Of a DNA stretch of 64,000 nucleotides, positions 18,054 through 26,163 are shown in pieces. Position 1 is the first letter of the stretch. Each line of letters starts with the position of its first letter. The notes below the pieces were generated by a model. The model saw only the letters and a list, made by a program, of their open reading frames with translations. It made no database searches and had not been told where the DNA came from. Location of the stretch: contig NZ_BMLV01000001.1 of the NCBI RefSeq assembly GCF_014645495.1, forward strand, positions 355,996 to 419,995. The letters run 5' to 3'. This stretch comes from Cloacibacterium rupense (GTDB taxonomy: Bacteria > Bacteroidota > Bacteroidia > Flavobacteriales > Weeksellaceae). The position numbers and the translations under genes are program-made.

Positions 18054-18719
18054 ATGATTAGTGTAGCCATTGTAGATGATAATCAAATCAATAGAAAGAC
18101 CATTAAAGATAAACTTTCTCCTTATGAAGACATCAACCTAGTTTTCGAAGCCACAAACGGTGAAGAGTTTTTTGAAAAACTTAAATTCCTTAAAAAAGGA
18201 AATTTTCCCCAAGTCGTTTTAATGGACATTGAAATGCCAGTTTTAGATGGTATAGCTGCTATATCCTCAGGTTCTATTAAATATCCAGAGATAAAATATA
18301 TCGTATTGACCATTTATGCAGATGATGATAAAATTTTCGAAGCTATAAAAGCTGGTGCTAGCGGTTATTTACTCAAAGAAGATAGAGCTGTAAATATCGT
18401 AGAAGCCATTTCTAACGTTGTAGAATTTGATGGAATTCCAATGAGTCCTGCAATTGCGAGAAGAGCAATGGATTTACTTAAAGAAGCTCCTAAACCTGCT
18501 GCAAGTCTTCAGAACCTTGCAGTTGACCATCAATTAAGTGACAGAGAAATGGAGATACTAAAAGAAGTGGTAAAAGGTTATAATCACCACGAAATAGCAG
18601 AAAAACTATTTATAAGTCCTAATACCGTAAGAACACACGTTAATAATATTTATAAAAAACTTCACCTCAATTCCAGAAGTCAAATTATGAATTTGGCATA
18701 CAAAAATAAGTGGATTTAA
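18054..18719 (+). CDS. NarL/LuxR-family response regulator
   Basis: A 221-residue cytoplasmic regulator. The receiver domain has VDDNQ at the N-terminus, the phospho-acceptor Asp58 in VLMDIEMPVLDG and the conserved Lys in GYLLKED. The C-terminal LuxR helix-turn-helix has LSDREMEILKEVVKGYNHHE and LFISPNTVRTHVNNIYKKL. It follows the propeller kinase, whose HisKA_3 core typically pairs with this regulator class, so the two probably form one system. The target genes are unknown; the secreted-protein genes next door are plausible candidates by position only. Confidence 0.92.
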   Translation: MISVAIVDDNQINRKTIKDKLSPYEDINLVFEATNGEEFFEKLKFLKKGNFPQVVLMDIEMPVLDGIAAISSGSIKYPEIKYIVLTIYADDDKIFEAIKAGASGYLLKEDRAVNIVEAISNVVEFDGIPMSPAIARRAMDLLKEAPKPAASLQNLAVDHQLSDREMEILKEVVKGYNHHEIAEKLFISPNTVRTHVNNIYKKLHLNSRSQIMNLAYKNKWI

Positions 18720-18752
18720 TGTTTTAATTATTTCATTTTCAAAAAATTATAT

Positions 18753-18783
18753 AAAATCGTATTACAATAAATACGATTTTTTT
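18753..18783 (+). terminator. Terminator after the response regulator
   Basis: AAAATCGTAT (18753-18762) pairs with ATACGATTTT (18771-18780) and is followed by further T residues. It lies 33 bases past the regulator stop codon, separating the two-component pair from the secreted-protein genes. Confidence 0.75.
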
Positions 18784-18839
18784 CGTATAAATAAATTCAA
18801 GAAAAATCACCAGATTTACATAAAATATCAATTCATTTT

Positions 18840-20444
18840 ATGAAAACAAGTTTTATTTATTTTCTTTTGTTTTTTCTAAATATTTCAGCACAAGAAAGTC
18901 AAAATTCCCTTTGGAATCCTTATGATATGCAATTTACCAGAGACAATAAATACTTGGTAGTCAGTTCACCAAATGATTCTAAAATTTGGAATTTACAAAC
19001 CAAGGATTGCATTAATGTAACTCCAAATTTCTACAAAGAAACTACCTCCAACAATAATTCTTGGGCATATTTACAAGACGATAATTCGTTTTTCTTTCAT
19101 CAAACTGTTTTAGGAGACGAAATTTATAAAATAAATCCCGATGGAAAATCTAAAACCACACTTGGTTCTTTAAACGGCGGAAAATATCAAGGGTACACTT
19201 TTGATTTTCCTCCTACTTATTTTTTAACTTCAGATATTTTGCTTTGTATTCGTAGTGAAGCAAGTCAAATTCCTTATATTTCTGTAGAAAATGTAGGTGA
19301 GAGAAAACCTTTATTTGCCTCAAAAATAGATGGTTATAACAGTTATGACAAATCAAACATGAATTTTCATGTTTTGAAAGGCGATAACAATATTTACTAT
19401 CTTTTATCTTTCAGAACTTCCCCGAAAAACTCTAAAAACGGAGAAGGAATTGTTACCGAAATTAATTTAGATACCAAAAAAGCAAAAATTTTAGCCAAAG
19501 GAATAGAAGTCTATATTGGTGATGATTCTTACAGTGCTTCCAGAATCGAAAAGCTGAAAAAAAGTACAGAAACACCACATTTCATTATTTTGCATTTAGA
19601 TGATTTTGTGTATGTTATCAGAAAATCTGACGGGAAAATTCTAGATAATCTCGATATTAGAACTCAATTTTCAGAATACGCTTATCCCGAAATTTGTGGC
19701 GAAAGAGACGGAAAACTTCTCGTAAGAAATTACGATTTTTCTAAAGATGGCGGGATAAATTTTACCTCACTAGATTTTGATACAAAAGCTAAAATAGAAG
19801 ATGTTTTGCATTTTGCAATTAATGTTTTAGACATCAAATTTCTACGAACTGCCGTTTCGCGCACTGGGAAAGAATTTGTCATTGCTTGTAACATGAAAGG
19901 AGATGATGGTTTTAAGGTGGCTTATATTGATTCTCAAAAATTAACCATGTTAAGAGATAATGCCAATTTGGTAGAAAATTTCTTGAGCGAACAAACCATT
20001 GCAAAACAAAAAAATGATGCTGCAAAAGCTCAGAAAACCGAAGAATTGAGAACAAGTACCAAAGAAGAAGCCGTTGCTAGAAATTGGTACGCTATTATTG
20101 ATAAAGATAATAACCATTACGGAATGGGAATTAGTTTAAAAACAGATAGTTACGGAAATATTTCAGGAGATTTCAACTACAGATTTTCACCTTCAGGAAT
20201 GGATCATTATCACTGGTATGATGCAATTTATGAAGTTTCTGGGAAATTTATTTCTGAAGACAAATTTACTTTGAAAGTAGAAAGAGCAAAATTTTCTCAT
20301 GAATATTTTGAAGGTAAATATATGATTACTAATACATTAACTTTTCAAATTGTAGTAAATCCCGAAACCAATTTATATAGAATTTACTGCGAAGAATGGT
20401 CTGGTTATTTTGAAGAAGGAGCGGTAGATAGTCATTATTTTTAA
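18840..20444 (+). CDS. Secreted protein with WD40-like N-terminal region, unknown function
   Basis: Not recognised as a named family. The 534-residue protein has a signal peptide (MKTSFIYFLLFFLNISAQ). Its first two thirds resemble beta-propeller repeats (SLWNPYDMQFTRDNKYLVVS, SPNDSKIWNLQTKD, IRKSDGKILDNLDI). A short Ala/Lys/Glu-rich linker near 385-410 leads to a C-terminal domain rich in Tyr, His and Trp (NWYAIIDKDNNHYGMG, GMDHYHWYDAIYEVSG). No membrane segment beyond the signal. It is followed by a decayed secreted metalloprotease gene and another small secreted protein, so the three may have been one functional group in the envelope. Confidence 0.6.
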   Translation: MKTSFIYFLLFFLNISAQESQNSLWNPYDMQFTRDNKYLVVSSPNDSKIWNLQTKDCINVTPNFYKETTSNNNSWAYLQDDNSFFFHQTVLGDEIYKINPDGKSKTTLGSLNGGKYQGYTFDFPPTYFLTSDILLCIRSEASQIPYISVENVGERKPLFASKIDGYNSYDKSNMNFHVLKGDNNIYYLLSFRTSPKNSKNGEGIVTEINLDTKKAKILAKGIEVYIGDDSYSASRIEKLKKSTETPHFIILHLDDFVYVIRKSDGKILDNLDIRTQFSEYAYPEICGERDGKLLVRNYDFSKDGGINFTSLDFDTKAKIEDVLHFAINVLDIKFLRTAVSRTGKEFVIACNMKGDDGFKVAYIDSQKLTMLRDNANLVENFLSEQTIAKQKNDAAKAQKTEELRTSTKEEAVARNWYAIIDKDNNHYGMGISLKTDSYGNISGDFNYRFSPSGMDHYHWYDAIYEVSGKFISEDKFTLKVERAKFSHEYFEGKYMITNTLTFQIVVNPETNLYRIYCEEWSGYFEEGAVDSHYF

Positions 20445-20455
20445 ATATCTTAAAT

Positions 20456-21175
20456 ATGAAAAATAAAATCTTACAATTATTTTTAACAGGAATTTTTCTG
20501 TTTTCTTTTACTCAAATTTTGGCTCAAAAAAAATTGAACATTTCTAACTAAACAGCAAACGAAATTTGCCCAAATGTTCAGTTCAATGGTTTCAGAACAG
20601 ATGACGGAATCGAAAATCTCATCAATAAAATTACTTTACAGATTGGTTTGAAGTTTAATTTTATCCTCATTCCTTGTCCTGAAATTAAAAATGCAATGGC
20701 TTTAATCTATAATGATAATTTAAGGTATATTGTTTATGACAAGCCTTTTTTAGACGAAATTTCTAAAAACGTAAAAACCAATTGGAGCAATACCATGATT
20801 TTGGCACACGAAATTGGGCATCATCTCAATGGACATACTTTAAGCTTCGGAAACAATGAAGAAAACCCGAAAAGAAGAACTAGAAGCAGATGAATTTGCA
20901 GGGTTTATTCTCGGGAAAATGGGTGCTACTAAAAAAGAAGCCATCGCTGCAATGAACGGAATTCCGCATCCTGATTTGTTGATGAATATGATTCTAGCTA
21001 TACTTTAGAAGGAAGCACTTTGATAGAAGTTTTTCCGTATAATCCTGGTGTTATTGCTAAAGCAAAAGTAGAAATATTGAGTGATAGAGCAATGCTTCTT
21101 ACCATTATAGATAATGGAGTAGAAGGTTACCAAGGTTTAAAAAGAGTCTACGTAAAATTACCTGAAAACAACTAA
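20456..21175 (+). pseudogene. Broken secreted M48-like zinc metalloprotease gene
   Basis: A gene for a roughly 239-residue secreted zincin, now interrupted. The ATG at 20456 opens a signal peptide (FLFSFTQILAQ). An in-frame TAA at 20549-20551 stops it after 31 codons, although the same frame continues as TANEICPNVQFNGFRTDDG to the zinc motif AHEIGHHLNGH. The frame is lost near the A run at 20870-20873, shifting to EELEADEFAGFILGKMG (the expected third-ligand Glu region), and returns to the original frame near 20980 (DEYDSSYTLEG) until a stop at 21173. One nonsense change and two compensating frameshifts. Sequencing error could explain the indels, less easily the nonsense codon. Confidence 0.85.
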
Positions 21176-21188
21176 AATATAACATATT

Positions 21189-21671
21189 ATGAAAAATTTA
21201 AAGAAAATAAAGTTGACAATCGTACTTATTGTTTCGCTTTTCTTATCAAACAAAATTGTTGCCCAACAATTAATAAAAGCTTCAGAAGTTACTCCTGCTT
21301 ATCTTAAAATTTTTTGTGCTACAAACGGAATTACTGTTTCAGAAATGAAAGATAATTTTATTAAAATTAATAATGGAATAGATATGTATTTAGACATTGA
21401 TGAGAAAAATGAATACATCATTTTTAATAATAATTATTCATTATCAGACAAAGCAACACCTGCAAAAGCATTAGAACTCGTAAATAAGATTAATTCAGAG
21501 GTAGTTTTTATTTCTGCAAGATATCATCAAAAAGAAAATACCATAGAATATCGATACTATTTTTGGATTAAAGATGGGTTTTCTGATCAATCATTAATCA
21601 GTGCGCTTGATATTTATAAAGATGCATTTAGTTTTTCTTTAGATAAAGACACAGAAAAGTTAATAAAATAA
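21189..21671 (+). CDS. Small secreted protein, possibly YbjN-like
   Basis: A 160-residue protein with a clear signal peptide (IKLTIVLIVSLFLSNKIVAQ). The mature part alternates beta strands and helices, and its end, ARYHQKENTIEYRYYFWIKD followed by GFSDQSLISALDIYKDAF, resembles the YbjN sensory-regulator fold; that is a shape-based guess. It starts 13 bases after the broken protease gene and ends before a hairpin at 21691, so it was probably co-transcribed with the two secreted-protein genes upstream. No catalytic motif is visible. Confidence 0.55.
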   Translation: MKNLKKIKLTIVLIVSLFLSNKIVAQQLIKASEVTPAYLKIFCATNGITVSEMKDNFIKINNGIDMYLDIDEKNEYIIFNNNYSLSDKATPAKALELVNKINSEVVFISARYHQKENTIEYRYYFWIKDGFSDQSLISALDIYKDAFSFSLDKDTEKLIK

Positions 21672-21690
21672 TTTTAATCAAAATTATGAC

Positions 21691-21724
21691 AAAGTGATTG
21701 TAAAGGTACAGTCACTTTTTTTAT
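21691..21724 (+). terminator. Terminator after the secreted-protein group
   Basis: AAAGTGATTGTA and TACAGTCACTTT (21691-21718) form a stem with one mismatch and an AAGG loop, followed by a T run. It ends the transcript of the secreted-protein cluster. Confidence 0.75.
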
Positions 21725-21729
21725 TTCAC

Positions 21730-21737
21730 TATATTTG
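21730..21737 (+). promoter_or_regulatory. Promoter box of the BT0820-type HAD gene
   Basis: TATATTTG matches the Bacteroidota -7 box and stands 20 bases before the ATG at 21758, immediately after the preceding terminator. Confidence 0.55.
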
Positions 21738-21757
21738 CAAAAAATTAATATTCATCA

Positions 21758-22189
21758 ATGATTAGTAATAAAAAATTAGCAATAGATTTTGACGGAACAA
21801 TAGTAGAAGATGCATATCCATCTATTGGTAAACCAAAAACCTTCGCTTTTGATACTTTAAAAAAATTACAGTCCGAAGGTTATAGATTGATACTTTGGAC
21901 CTACAGACATGGCAAATCTCTAGAAGAAGCCGTAGAGTTTTGTAGAAATAACGGGGTAGAATTCTATTCTGTAAATTCTAGTTTCGAAGGTGAAATTTTT
22001 GATTCTGAAACTCAATCTAGAAAAATTGATGCAGATTTATTTATAGATGATAGAAATTTAGGTGGTTTCCCAGGCTGGGGAGAAATCTATAATATTATCA
22101 ATCAAAGAATTGAATTCAGAGTAGAAGGTGGCGAAGTTTTGGCCTATTCTAAAATGAAAAAAGAAAAAAAGAAAGGTTTATTTTGGTAA
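21758..22189 (+). CDS. BT0820-like HAD-superfamily protein
   Basis: A compact 143-residue HAD-fold protein with the nucleophile motif DFDGTIVED near residue 8, then LILWTYRHGKSLEEAVEF with the Thr of motif II, and FIDDRNLGGFPGW carrying the acidic pair of motif IV. No cap domain is present, so it may act on large or macromolecular phosphates. Members of this small family are widespread in Bacteroidota and have no settled substrate. It is followed by a spacer of heptamer repeats and then map. Confidence 0.8.
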   Translation: MISNKKLAIDFDGTIVEDAYPSIGKPKTFAFDTLKKLQSEGYRLILWTYRHGKSLEEAVEFCRNNGVEFYSVNSSFEGEIFDSETQSRKIDADLFIDDRNLGGFPGWGEIYNIINQRIEFRVEGGEVLAYSKMKKEKKKGLFW

Positions 22190-22193
22190 AATA

Positions 22194-22214
22194 TATTTGA
22201 TATTTGATATTTGT
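22194..22214. repeat. Heptamer array TATTTGA x3
   Basis: TATTTGA, TATTTGA, TATTTGT in direct succession just after the HAD gene stop. It has the same 7-base period as the arrays at 22241, 52543, 53687 and 58280. Confidence 0.65.
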
Positions 22215-22240
22215 GAGCTGAAGTTAATTTATATTGACTA

Positions 22241-22275
22241 AAATTTCAAATTTCAAACTTCAGATTTCAAATTTG
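22241..22275. repeat. Heptamer array AAATTTC x5
   Basis: Five consecutive 7-base units: AAATTTC, AAATTTC, AAACTTC, AGATTTC, AAATTTG. The array ends 4 bases before the map start codon, so any promoter or leader of map must overlap it. Confidence 0.75.
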
Positions 22276-22279
22276 TAGA

Positions 22280-23089
22280 ATGATAATTTTAAAAACAATC
22301 GAAGAACTCCGTTTAATGAGAGAAAGCGCTCAGTTGGTTTCTAAAACTTTGGGCATGCTTGCCAAAGAAATAAAACCAGGAGTTACCACTTTACATTTAG
22401 ACAAACTAGCCCACGATTTTATAAAAGATCATGGTGGTTATCCTGCATTTTTAGGAATGTATGGTTTCCCGAATTCTCTTTGTATTTCTCCCAACGAAGA
22501 AGTAGTACACGGTATACCGAATGATAAACCTCTGAAAGAAGGTGATGTACTCTCGGTAGATTGCGGCGTTTATATGAATGATTTCTACGGAGACCACGCC
22601 TATTCATTCGAAGTAGGAGAAGTAGCTCCAGAAACCAAAAAATTACTGAAAATCACCAAAGAATCTCTTTACAAAGGTATCGAACAATGTGTACGTGGGA
22701 AAAGAGTAGGAGATATTTCTTTCGCTATCCAAAATTATTGTGAAAAAGAAGGTTATGGTGTAGTAAGAGAATTAGTAGGGCACGGTCTAGGAAGAACCAT
22801 GCACGAAGATCCGCAAGTTCCTAATTATGGGAGAAAAGGCAGCGGAAAAGTCCTAAAAGACGGTATCGTTCTCGCCATAGAACCTATGATTAATTTGGGG
22901 ACCGAAAAAGTAAAATTCCATAAAGATGGTTGGACGGTAACTACGTTAGACAACAAACCTTCTGCACATTTCGAGCACGACGTAACTATTATCAACGGAA
23001 AACCTGTTTTGCTATCTACCTTCAAATATATTTACGATGCTTTGGGAATTACTAGCAACGAAGAAGAACCTTTTACAATGGATTTCTAG
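22280..23089 (+). CDS. map: Type I methionine aminopeptidase
   Basis: Removes the initiator Met from nascent proteins, cytoplasmic, two metal ions. In 269 residues all five metal ligands are recognisable: the two Asp in SVDCGVYMNDFYGDHAY, His in GHGLGRTMHEDPQVPNYG, and Glu in LAIEPMINLG and HFEHDVTI. Substrate-side His residues of type I enzymes are in YGFPNSLCISPNEEVVHGIP. The C-terminus is about 15 residues longer than in E. coli. A heptamer-repeat array sits immediately before the start codon, an unusual place for it. It is followed by a methyltransferase gene 75 bases on. Confidence 0.96.
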   Translation: MIILKTIEELRLMRESAQLVSKTLGMLAKEIKPGVTTLHLDKLAHDFIKDHGGYPAFLGMYGFPNSLCISPNEEVVHGIPNDKPLKEGDVLSVDCGVYMNDFYGDHAYSFEVGEVAPETKKLLKITKESLYKGIEQCVRGKRVGDISFAIQNYCEKEGYGVVRELVGHGLGRTMHEDPQVPNYGRKGSGKVLKDGIVLAIEPMINLGTEKVKFHKDGWTVTTLDNKPSAHFEHDVTIINGKPVLLSTFKYIYDALGITSNEEEPFTMDF

Positions 23090-23164
23090 ATTTTTTGCCG
23101 CAAATTTTAATATAATTATCTTGTATTCGTGGTATAAAAATCTGTTCATTTTTAGAATCATTTA

Positions 23165-23929
23165 ATGAAGAAACTTGCCTCTTTTTTACTCAATAAAATT
23201 CCAAGACCAATGCTTATTAACCTAAGCATTTTTCTTCGTCCGCTCATTTATTTATTTTTTAAAGGAAATAAATTCACAGACCCAATTGATGGAAAATCTT
23301 ACAGAAAATTTCTTCCTTACGGTTACGGAAAGCAGCGTGAAAATGCACTTTCGCCAGGAACTTTAAGTTTAGAACGTCACCGTCAGATGTGGCTTTATTT
23401 ACAAAATGAAACCGATTTTTTCACTAAAAATTATAAAGTTCTGCATATTGCTCCTGAACAAGAATTTTTGAGGAAATTCAAAAAAATGAAAAATCTAGAC
23501 TATACTTCTGCCGATTTATTTTCGCCAATTGTAGATGTAAAAGCAGACATTCTAGATTTACCTTTCGGTGATGAAAGCTTTGATGTGGTGATTTGTAATC
23601 ACGTTCTAGAACATATAGAAGACGACAGAAAAGCAATGAGTGAACTCTATAGAGTGATGAAAAAGGGAGGTTGGGGAATTTTGCAAGTTCCAATGAAAAA
23701 TTCACTAGAAAATTCATACGAAGATTTCACCATTACCAACCCAAAAGAACGCCAAAAACATTTCGGGCAATATGACCATGTTCGTTGGTACGGTATGGAT
23801 TATTTTAATAGATTAAAATCTGTAGGTTTCGATGCGGAAGCTAATTTTTACTCTCAAAAATATAGCGAAGTTGACATTAAAAGATTTGGTCTCAATAGAA
23901 ATGAAATTTTACCAGTGGTAAGAAAATAA
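23165..23929 (+). CDS. Class I SAM-dependent methyltransferase
   Basis: A 254-residue enzyme with a Methyltransf_11-type core in its second half: a motif I-like region around KVLHIAPEQEFLRKF, an acidic residue in YTSADLFSPIVDVKADILDL, then VICNHVLEHIEDDRKAMSEL and YRVMKKGGWGILQVP. The N-terminal 60 residues are hydrophobic/basic (PLIYLFFKGNKF), suggesting membrane association. This type is common in Bacteroidota and its substrate is not known to me. It ends 20 bases before a bidirectional terminator shared with the convergent hydroxylase gene. Confidence 0.8.
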   Translation: MKKLASFLLNKIPRPMLINLSIFLRPLIYLFFKGNKFTDPIDGKSYRKFLPYGYGKQRENALSPGTLSLERHRQMWLYLQNETDFFTKNYKVLHIAPEQEFLRKFKKMKNLDYTSADLFSPIVDVKADILDLPFGDESFDVVICNHVLEHIEDDRKAMSELYRVMKKGGWGILQVPMKNSLENSYEDFTITNPKERQKHFGQYDHVRWYGMDYFNRLKSVGFDAEANFYSQKYSEVDIKRFGLNRNEILPVVRK

Positions 23930-23948
23930 TTTTTCTAAATATAACTAC

Positions 23949-23977
23949 AAAAGCAGCTCTAATAAGGGCTGCTTTTT
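23949..23977. terminator. Bidirectional terminator overlapping the hydroxylase stop codon
   Basis: AAAAGCAGC (23949-23957) pairs with GCTGCTTTT (23968-23976), flanked by A and T runs so it can act in both directions. It serves the convergent methyltransferase and hydroxylase genes; the hydroxylase stop (23959-23961) and last codons are within the hairpin. Confidence 0.8.
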
Positions 23978-25719
23978 ATTTCTATTAATTCTACACCATT
24001 TTTGATTAAATGCGCAATTTCTGGTCGTTTTTCTTTTAATTTTTTTTGATAATCTTTCACCGAATTTATAAGCATATAATCATTGTGAAGCACTGCCAAT
24101 TCTAGAATTTCTACAGATAGCAACCAATCGTTTGGGTGATTTTGTTTAATTTCATCAAAAATTTCAGACAAACTTTCTATTGAATAATTGTTTTCTCTGA
24201 TATTTCTTACTTTTTGGTATAATTTTTCTAAACTATCTCTTTCGTCAGATTTTTTCTGCTTGATGGTTTTAGTAGAAGGAACGTGATTTATTCTATCAAA
24301 ACTAAGAACATCTGCTGGTCCAGAAAACGCAGAAACTACTTCTTTTCCTACTGCCATATCATAAACGCCCCATTCTGGAGAGAAAAGTACCGTTTCGCCG
24401 TGGGTTACTGTACAGTTTTTAAATTTAATTAATAGAATTTTTCCCTGAATATTTCTGGTTCCAGTTATGATTTCACCGGTTACTTTTATTCCTCCTTCAA
24501 ATTCTAAAGTGGTGGTTTTGCCTTCGTAAATATCATAGGCTTTCAGGTCTTTCGGGCTCATATCTTCTATGGAAATATTGATTCCTTTCAGCTTTCCAAC
24601 AGGTGAACCAAATCCTTCAGAATGAATATTTGTACCGTGACCAATTAATTCTTTTTCTCTATAGGCAAGCGCTGTTTTGCCACTAGTTTGTATATAAATT
24701 GGTTTGTTTTCGTGCTCTAAAACATTGGTGAAAACACCAGAAATTTGCAATCCTGTAGAGAGTTCTATTGTACCAAGAGCTTTAGATTCTACTAATTTTT
24801 TAGCACCAGAAAGTCCGCCAACTCTCAATGCCATTGTATTGGCAAATTCTTCTAAAACCATACTGAGATGCGCAAAATCTGGAGTTACAAACAATTGTGG
24901 TTGTGGTTTAGTAATGTCAAAACTTTGATGAATGGTATTGATATCATAAGGAATTTTCTTCACTTCATTGGTCATGCACCATTCACTTTCTCCGATGGAA
25001 GAGAGTAGTCCTGCTCCATAAATTTTAGGATTTTCAACCGTTCCTATTAATCCGTATTCTACCGTCCACCAATGTAGATTTCTAATCAATGCCATTTCAG
25101 ATGGAGTTCCCATATTATTTTGTAAAAATTCTACCTGTTTTTCGGCTTCTATTATTTTTTCTTGAGGTGTATCTTCGGCTTCTTTTAAAATAGAAAGTAA
25201 CCTGATGGCTTCGTACAATTCATAATCTCTGGCAGACGAAATGGCTTTGCAACCAATTTCCCCGAAACGTCTCAGATATTCAGCATATTCCGGATTGGCA
25301 ATAATAGGAGCGTGGCCAGCACCTTCGTGAATAATATCTGGCGCTGGAGTGTATTCTATATGCTCTAATTGTCTGATGTCACAAGCAATCACCAATACAT
25401 TATACGCCTGAAATTCCATAAAAGCATTGGGCGGAATAAAACCATCTACCGCTACTGCAGCCCAACCAATTTCTTGCAAAATTCTATTCATTCCGTACAT
25501 ATTTGGGATAGATTCTATGCTAATTCCTGTTTTTTTTAGGCCTTCCAAATAAGAATCATGAGCTACTTTAGACAGATAATCTACATTTTTGCGCATTACA
25601 TATCGCCAAACTGCTTGATTGATGGGCGTATAATCTTCATAGTTCTGAGGGATGATAAATTGCTTCAAATGTTCTGGCAATCGATCAATATGTGGATTAC
25701 TTTCGAATGATGTTTTCAT
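23959..25719 (-). CDS. Tetrahydropterin-dependent aromatic amino acid hydroxylase
   Basis: Non-haem iron monooxygenase, most likely phenylalanine 4-hydroxylase, making tyrosine with O2 and a reduced pterin. The catalytic domain occupies about residues 25-330: HEGAGHAP supplies His131 and His136 and LHWWTVEYGLIG supplies Glu221 of the iron triad. At 586 residues it is about twice a PhhA-type enzyme; the extra C-terminal half (from about 350, with VTGEIITGTRNIQGKILLIK) is a beta-rich domain followed by helices, which I believe is typical of flavobacterial members. It is the last gene of a three-gene run with PTPS and an SDR that could make the biopterin cofactor. Tryptophan or tyrosine as substrate is not excluded. 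Confidence 0.88.
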   Translation of the reverse strand: MKTSFESNPHIDRLPEHLKQFIIPQNYEDYTPINQAVWRYVMRKNVDYLSKVAHDSYLEGLKKTGISIESIPNMYGMNRILQEIGWAAVAVDGFIPPNAFMEFQAYNVLVIACDIRQLEHIEYTPAPDIIHEGAGHAPIIANPEYAEYLRRFGEIGCKAISSARDYELYEAIRLLSILKEAEDTPQEKIIEAEKQVEFLQNNMGTPSEMALIRNLHWWTVEYGLIGTVENPKIYGAGLLSSIGESEWCMTNEVKKIPYDINTIHQSFDITKPQPQLFVTPDFAHLSMVLEEFANTMALRVGGLSGAKKLVESKALGTIELSTGLQISGVFTNVLEHENKPIYIQTSGKTALAYREKELIGHGTNIHSEGFGSPVGKLKGINISIEDMSPKDLKAYDIYEGKTTTLEFEGGIKVTGEIITGTRNIQGKILLIKFKNCTVTHGETVLFSPEWGVYDMAVGKEVVSAFSGPADVLSFDRINHVPSTKTIKQKKSDERDSLEKLYQKVRNIRENNYSIESLSEIFDEIKQNHPNDWLLSVEILELAVLHNDYMLINSVKDYQKKLKEKRPEIAHLIKNGVELIEIKSSPY

Positions 25720-25735
25720 CAGATTTTATTTAAAT

Positions 25736-26143
25736 TTAATCTTGAATTTCGGCGATGTTATTTTCTGTTTCATAGAGTTTTACAGAAAGTTGATATTCGT
25801 TTGGTAATTTGTTTTTTATAGTTTTAAAGATAAATAACGCAATGTTTTCTACCGTAGGATTTAATTCTTTAAAAGCATCAATATCTAAATTCAAATTTTT
25901 ATGGTCTAGCAATTCTATAATTTCTGTTCTGATAATTTGTTTTAAAATATTCAAGTCAATTACATAACCTGTTTCTTCGGAGATTTCCCCCGAAATAGAG
26001 ACAAACAAAACATAATTATGTCCGTGGAAGTTAGGATTGCTACATTTTCCGAAAACTTCTACGTTTTTTTCATTAGACCAATTTTTATTAAATAATCGGT
26101 GTGCAGCGTTGAAGGTTTCTCTTCTGGTAACTGTTACTTTCAT
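25736..26143 (-). CDS. 6-pyruvoyl-tetrahydropterin synthase family enzyme
   Basis: Start chosen at 26143 (MKVTVTRRETFNAAHRLF), giving 135 residues, a normal family length. Zinc ligands are His15 and the HGH pair at 40-42; catalytic Cys34 lies in GKCSNPNFHGHNY. The C-x5-HGH spacing and NPN residues follow the animal/biopterin-type PTPS motif, not the shorter CxxxHGH of QueD used for queuosine. ENIALFIF and the final LYETENNIAEI complete the fold. It lies 16 bases upstream of the hydroxylase gene and just after the SDR gene, which favours a role in tetrahydrobiopterin synthesis. The queuosine pathway remains an alternative. Confidence 0.85.
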   Translation of the reverse strand: MKVTVTRRETFNAAHRLFNKNWSNEKNVEVFGKCSNPNFHGHNYVLFVSISGEISEETGYVIDLNILKQIIRTEIIELLDHKNLNLDIDAFKELNPTVENIALFIFKTIKNKLPNEYQLSVKLYETENNIAEIQD

Positions 26144-26163
26144 AGATTTTTTCAGAGTTTGCA

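Noticed and set aside
22241-22275. CRISPR-like array.
   Set aside because: The units are 7 bases in direct contact with no spacers, far from CRISPR dimensions, and no cas genes are in the window.
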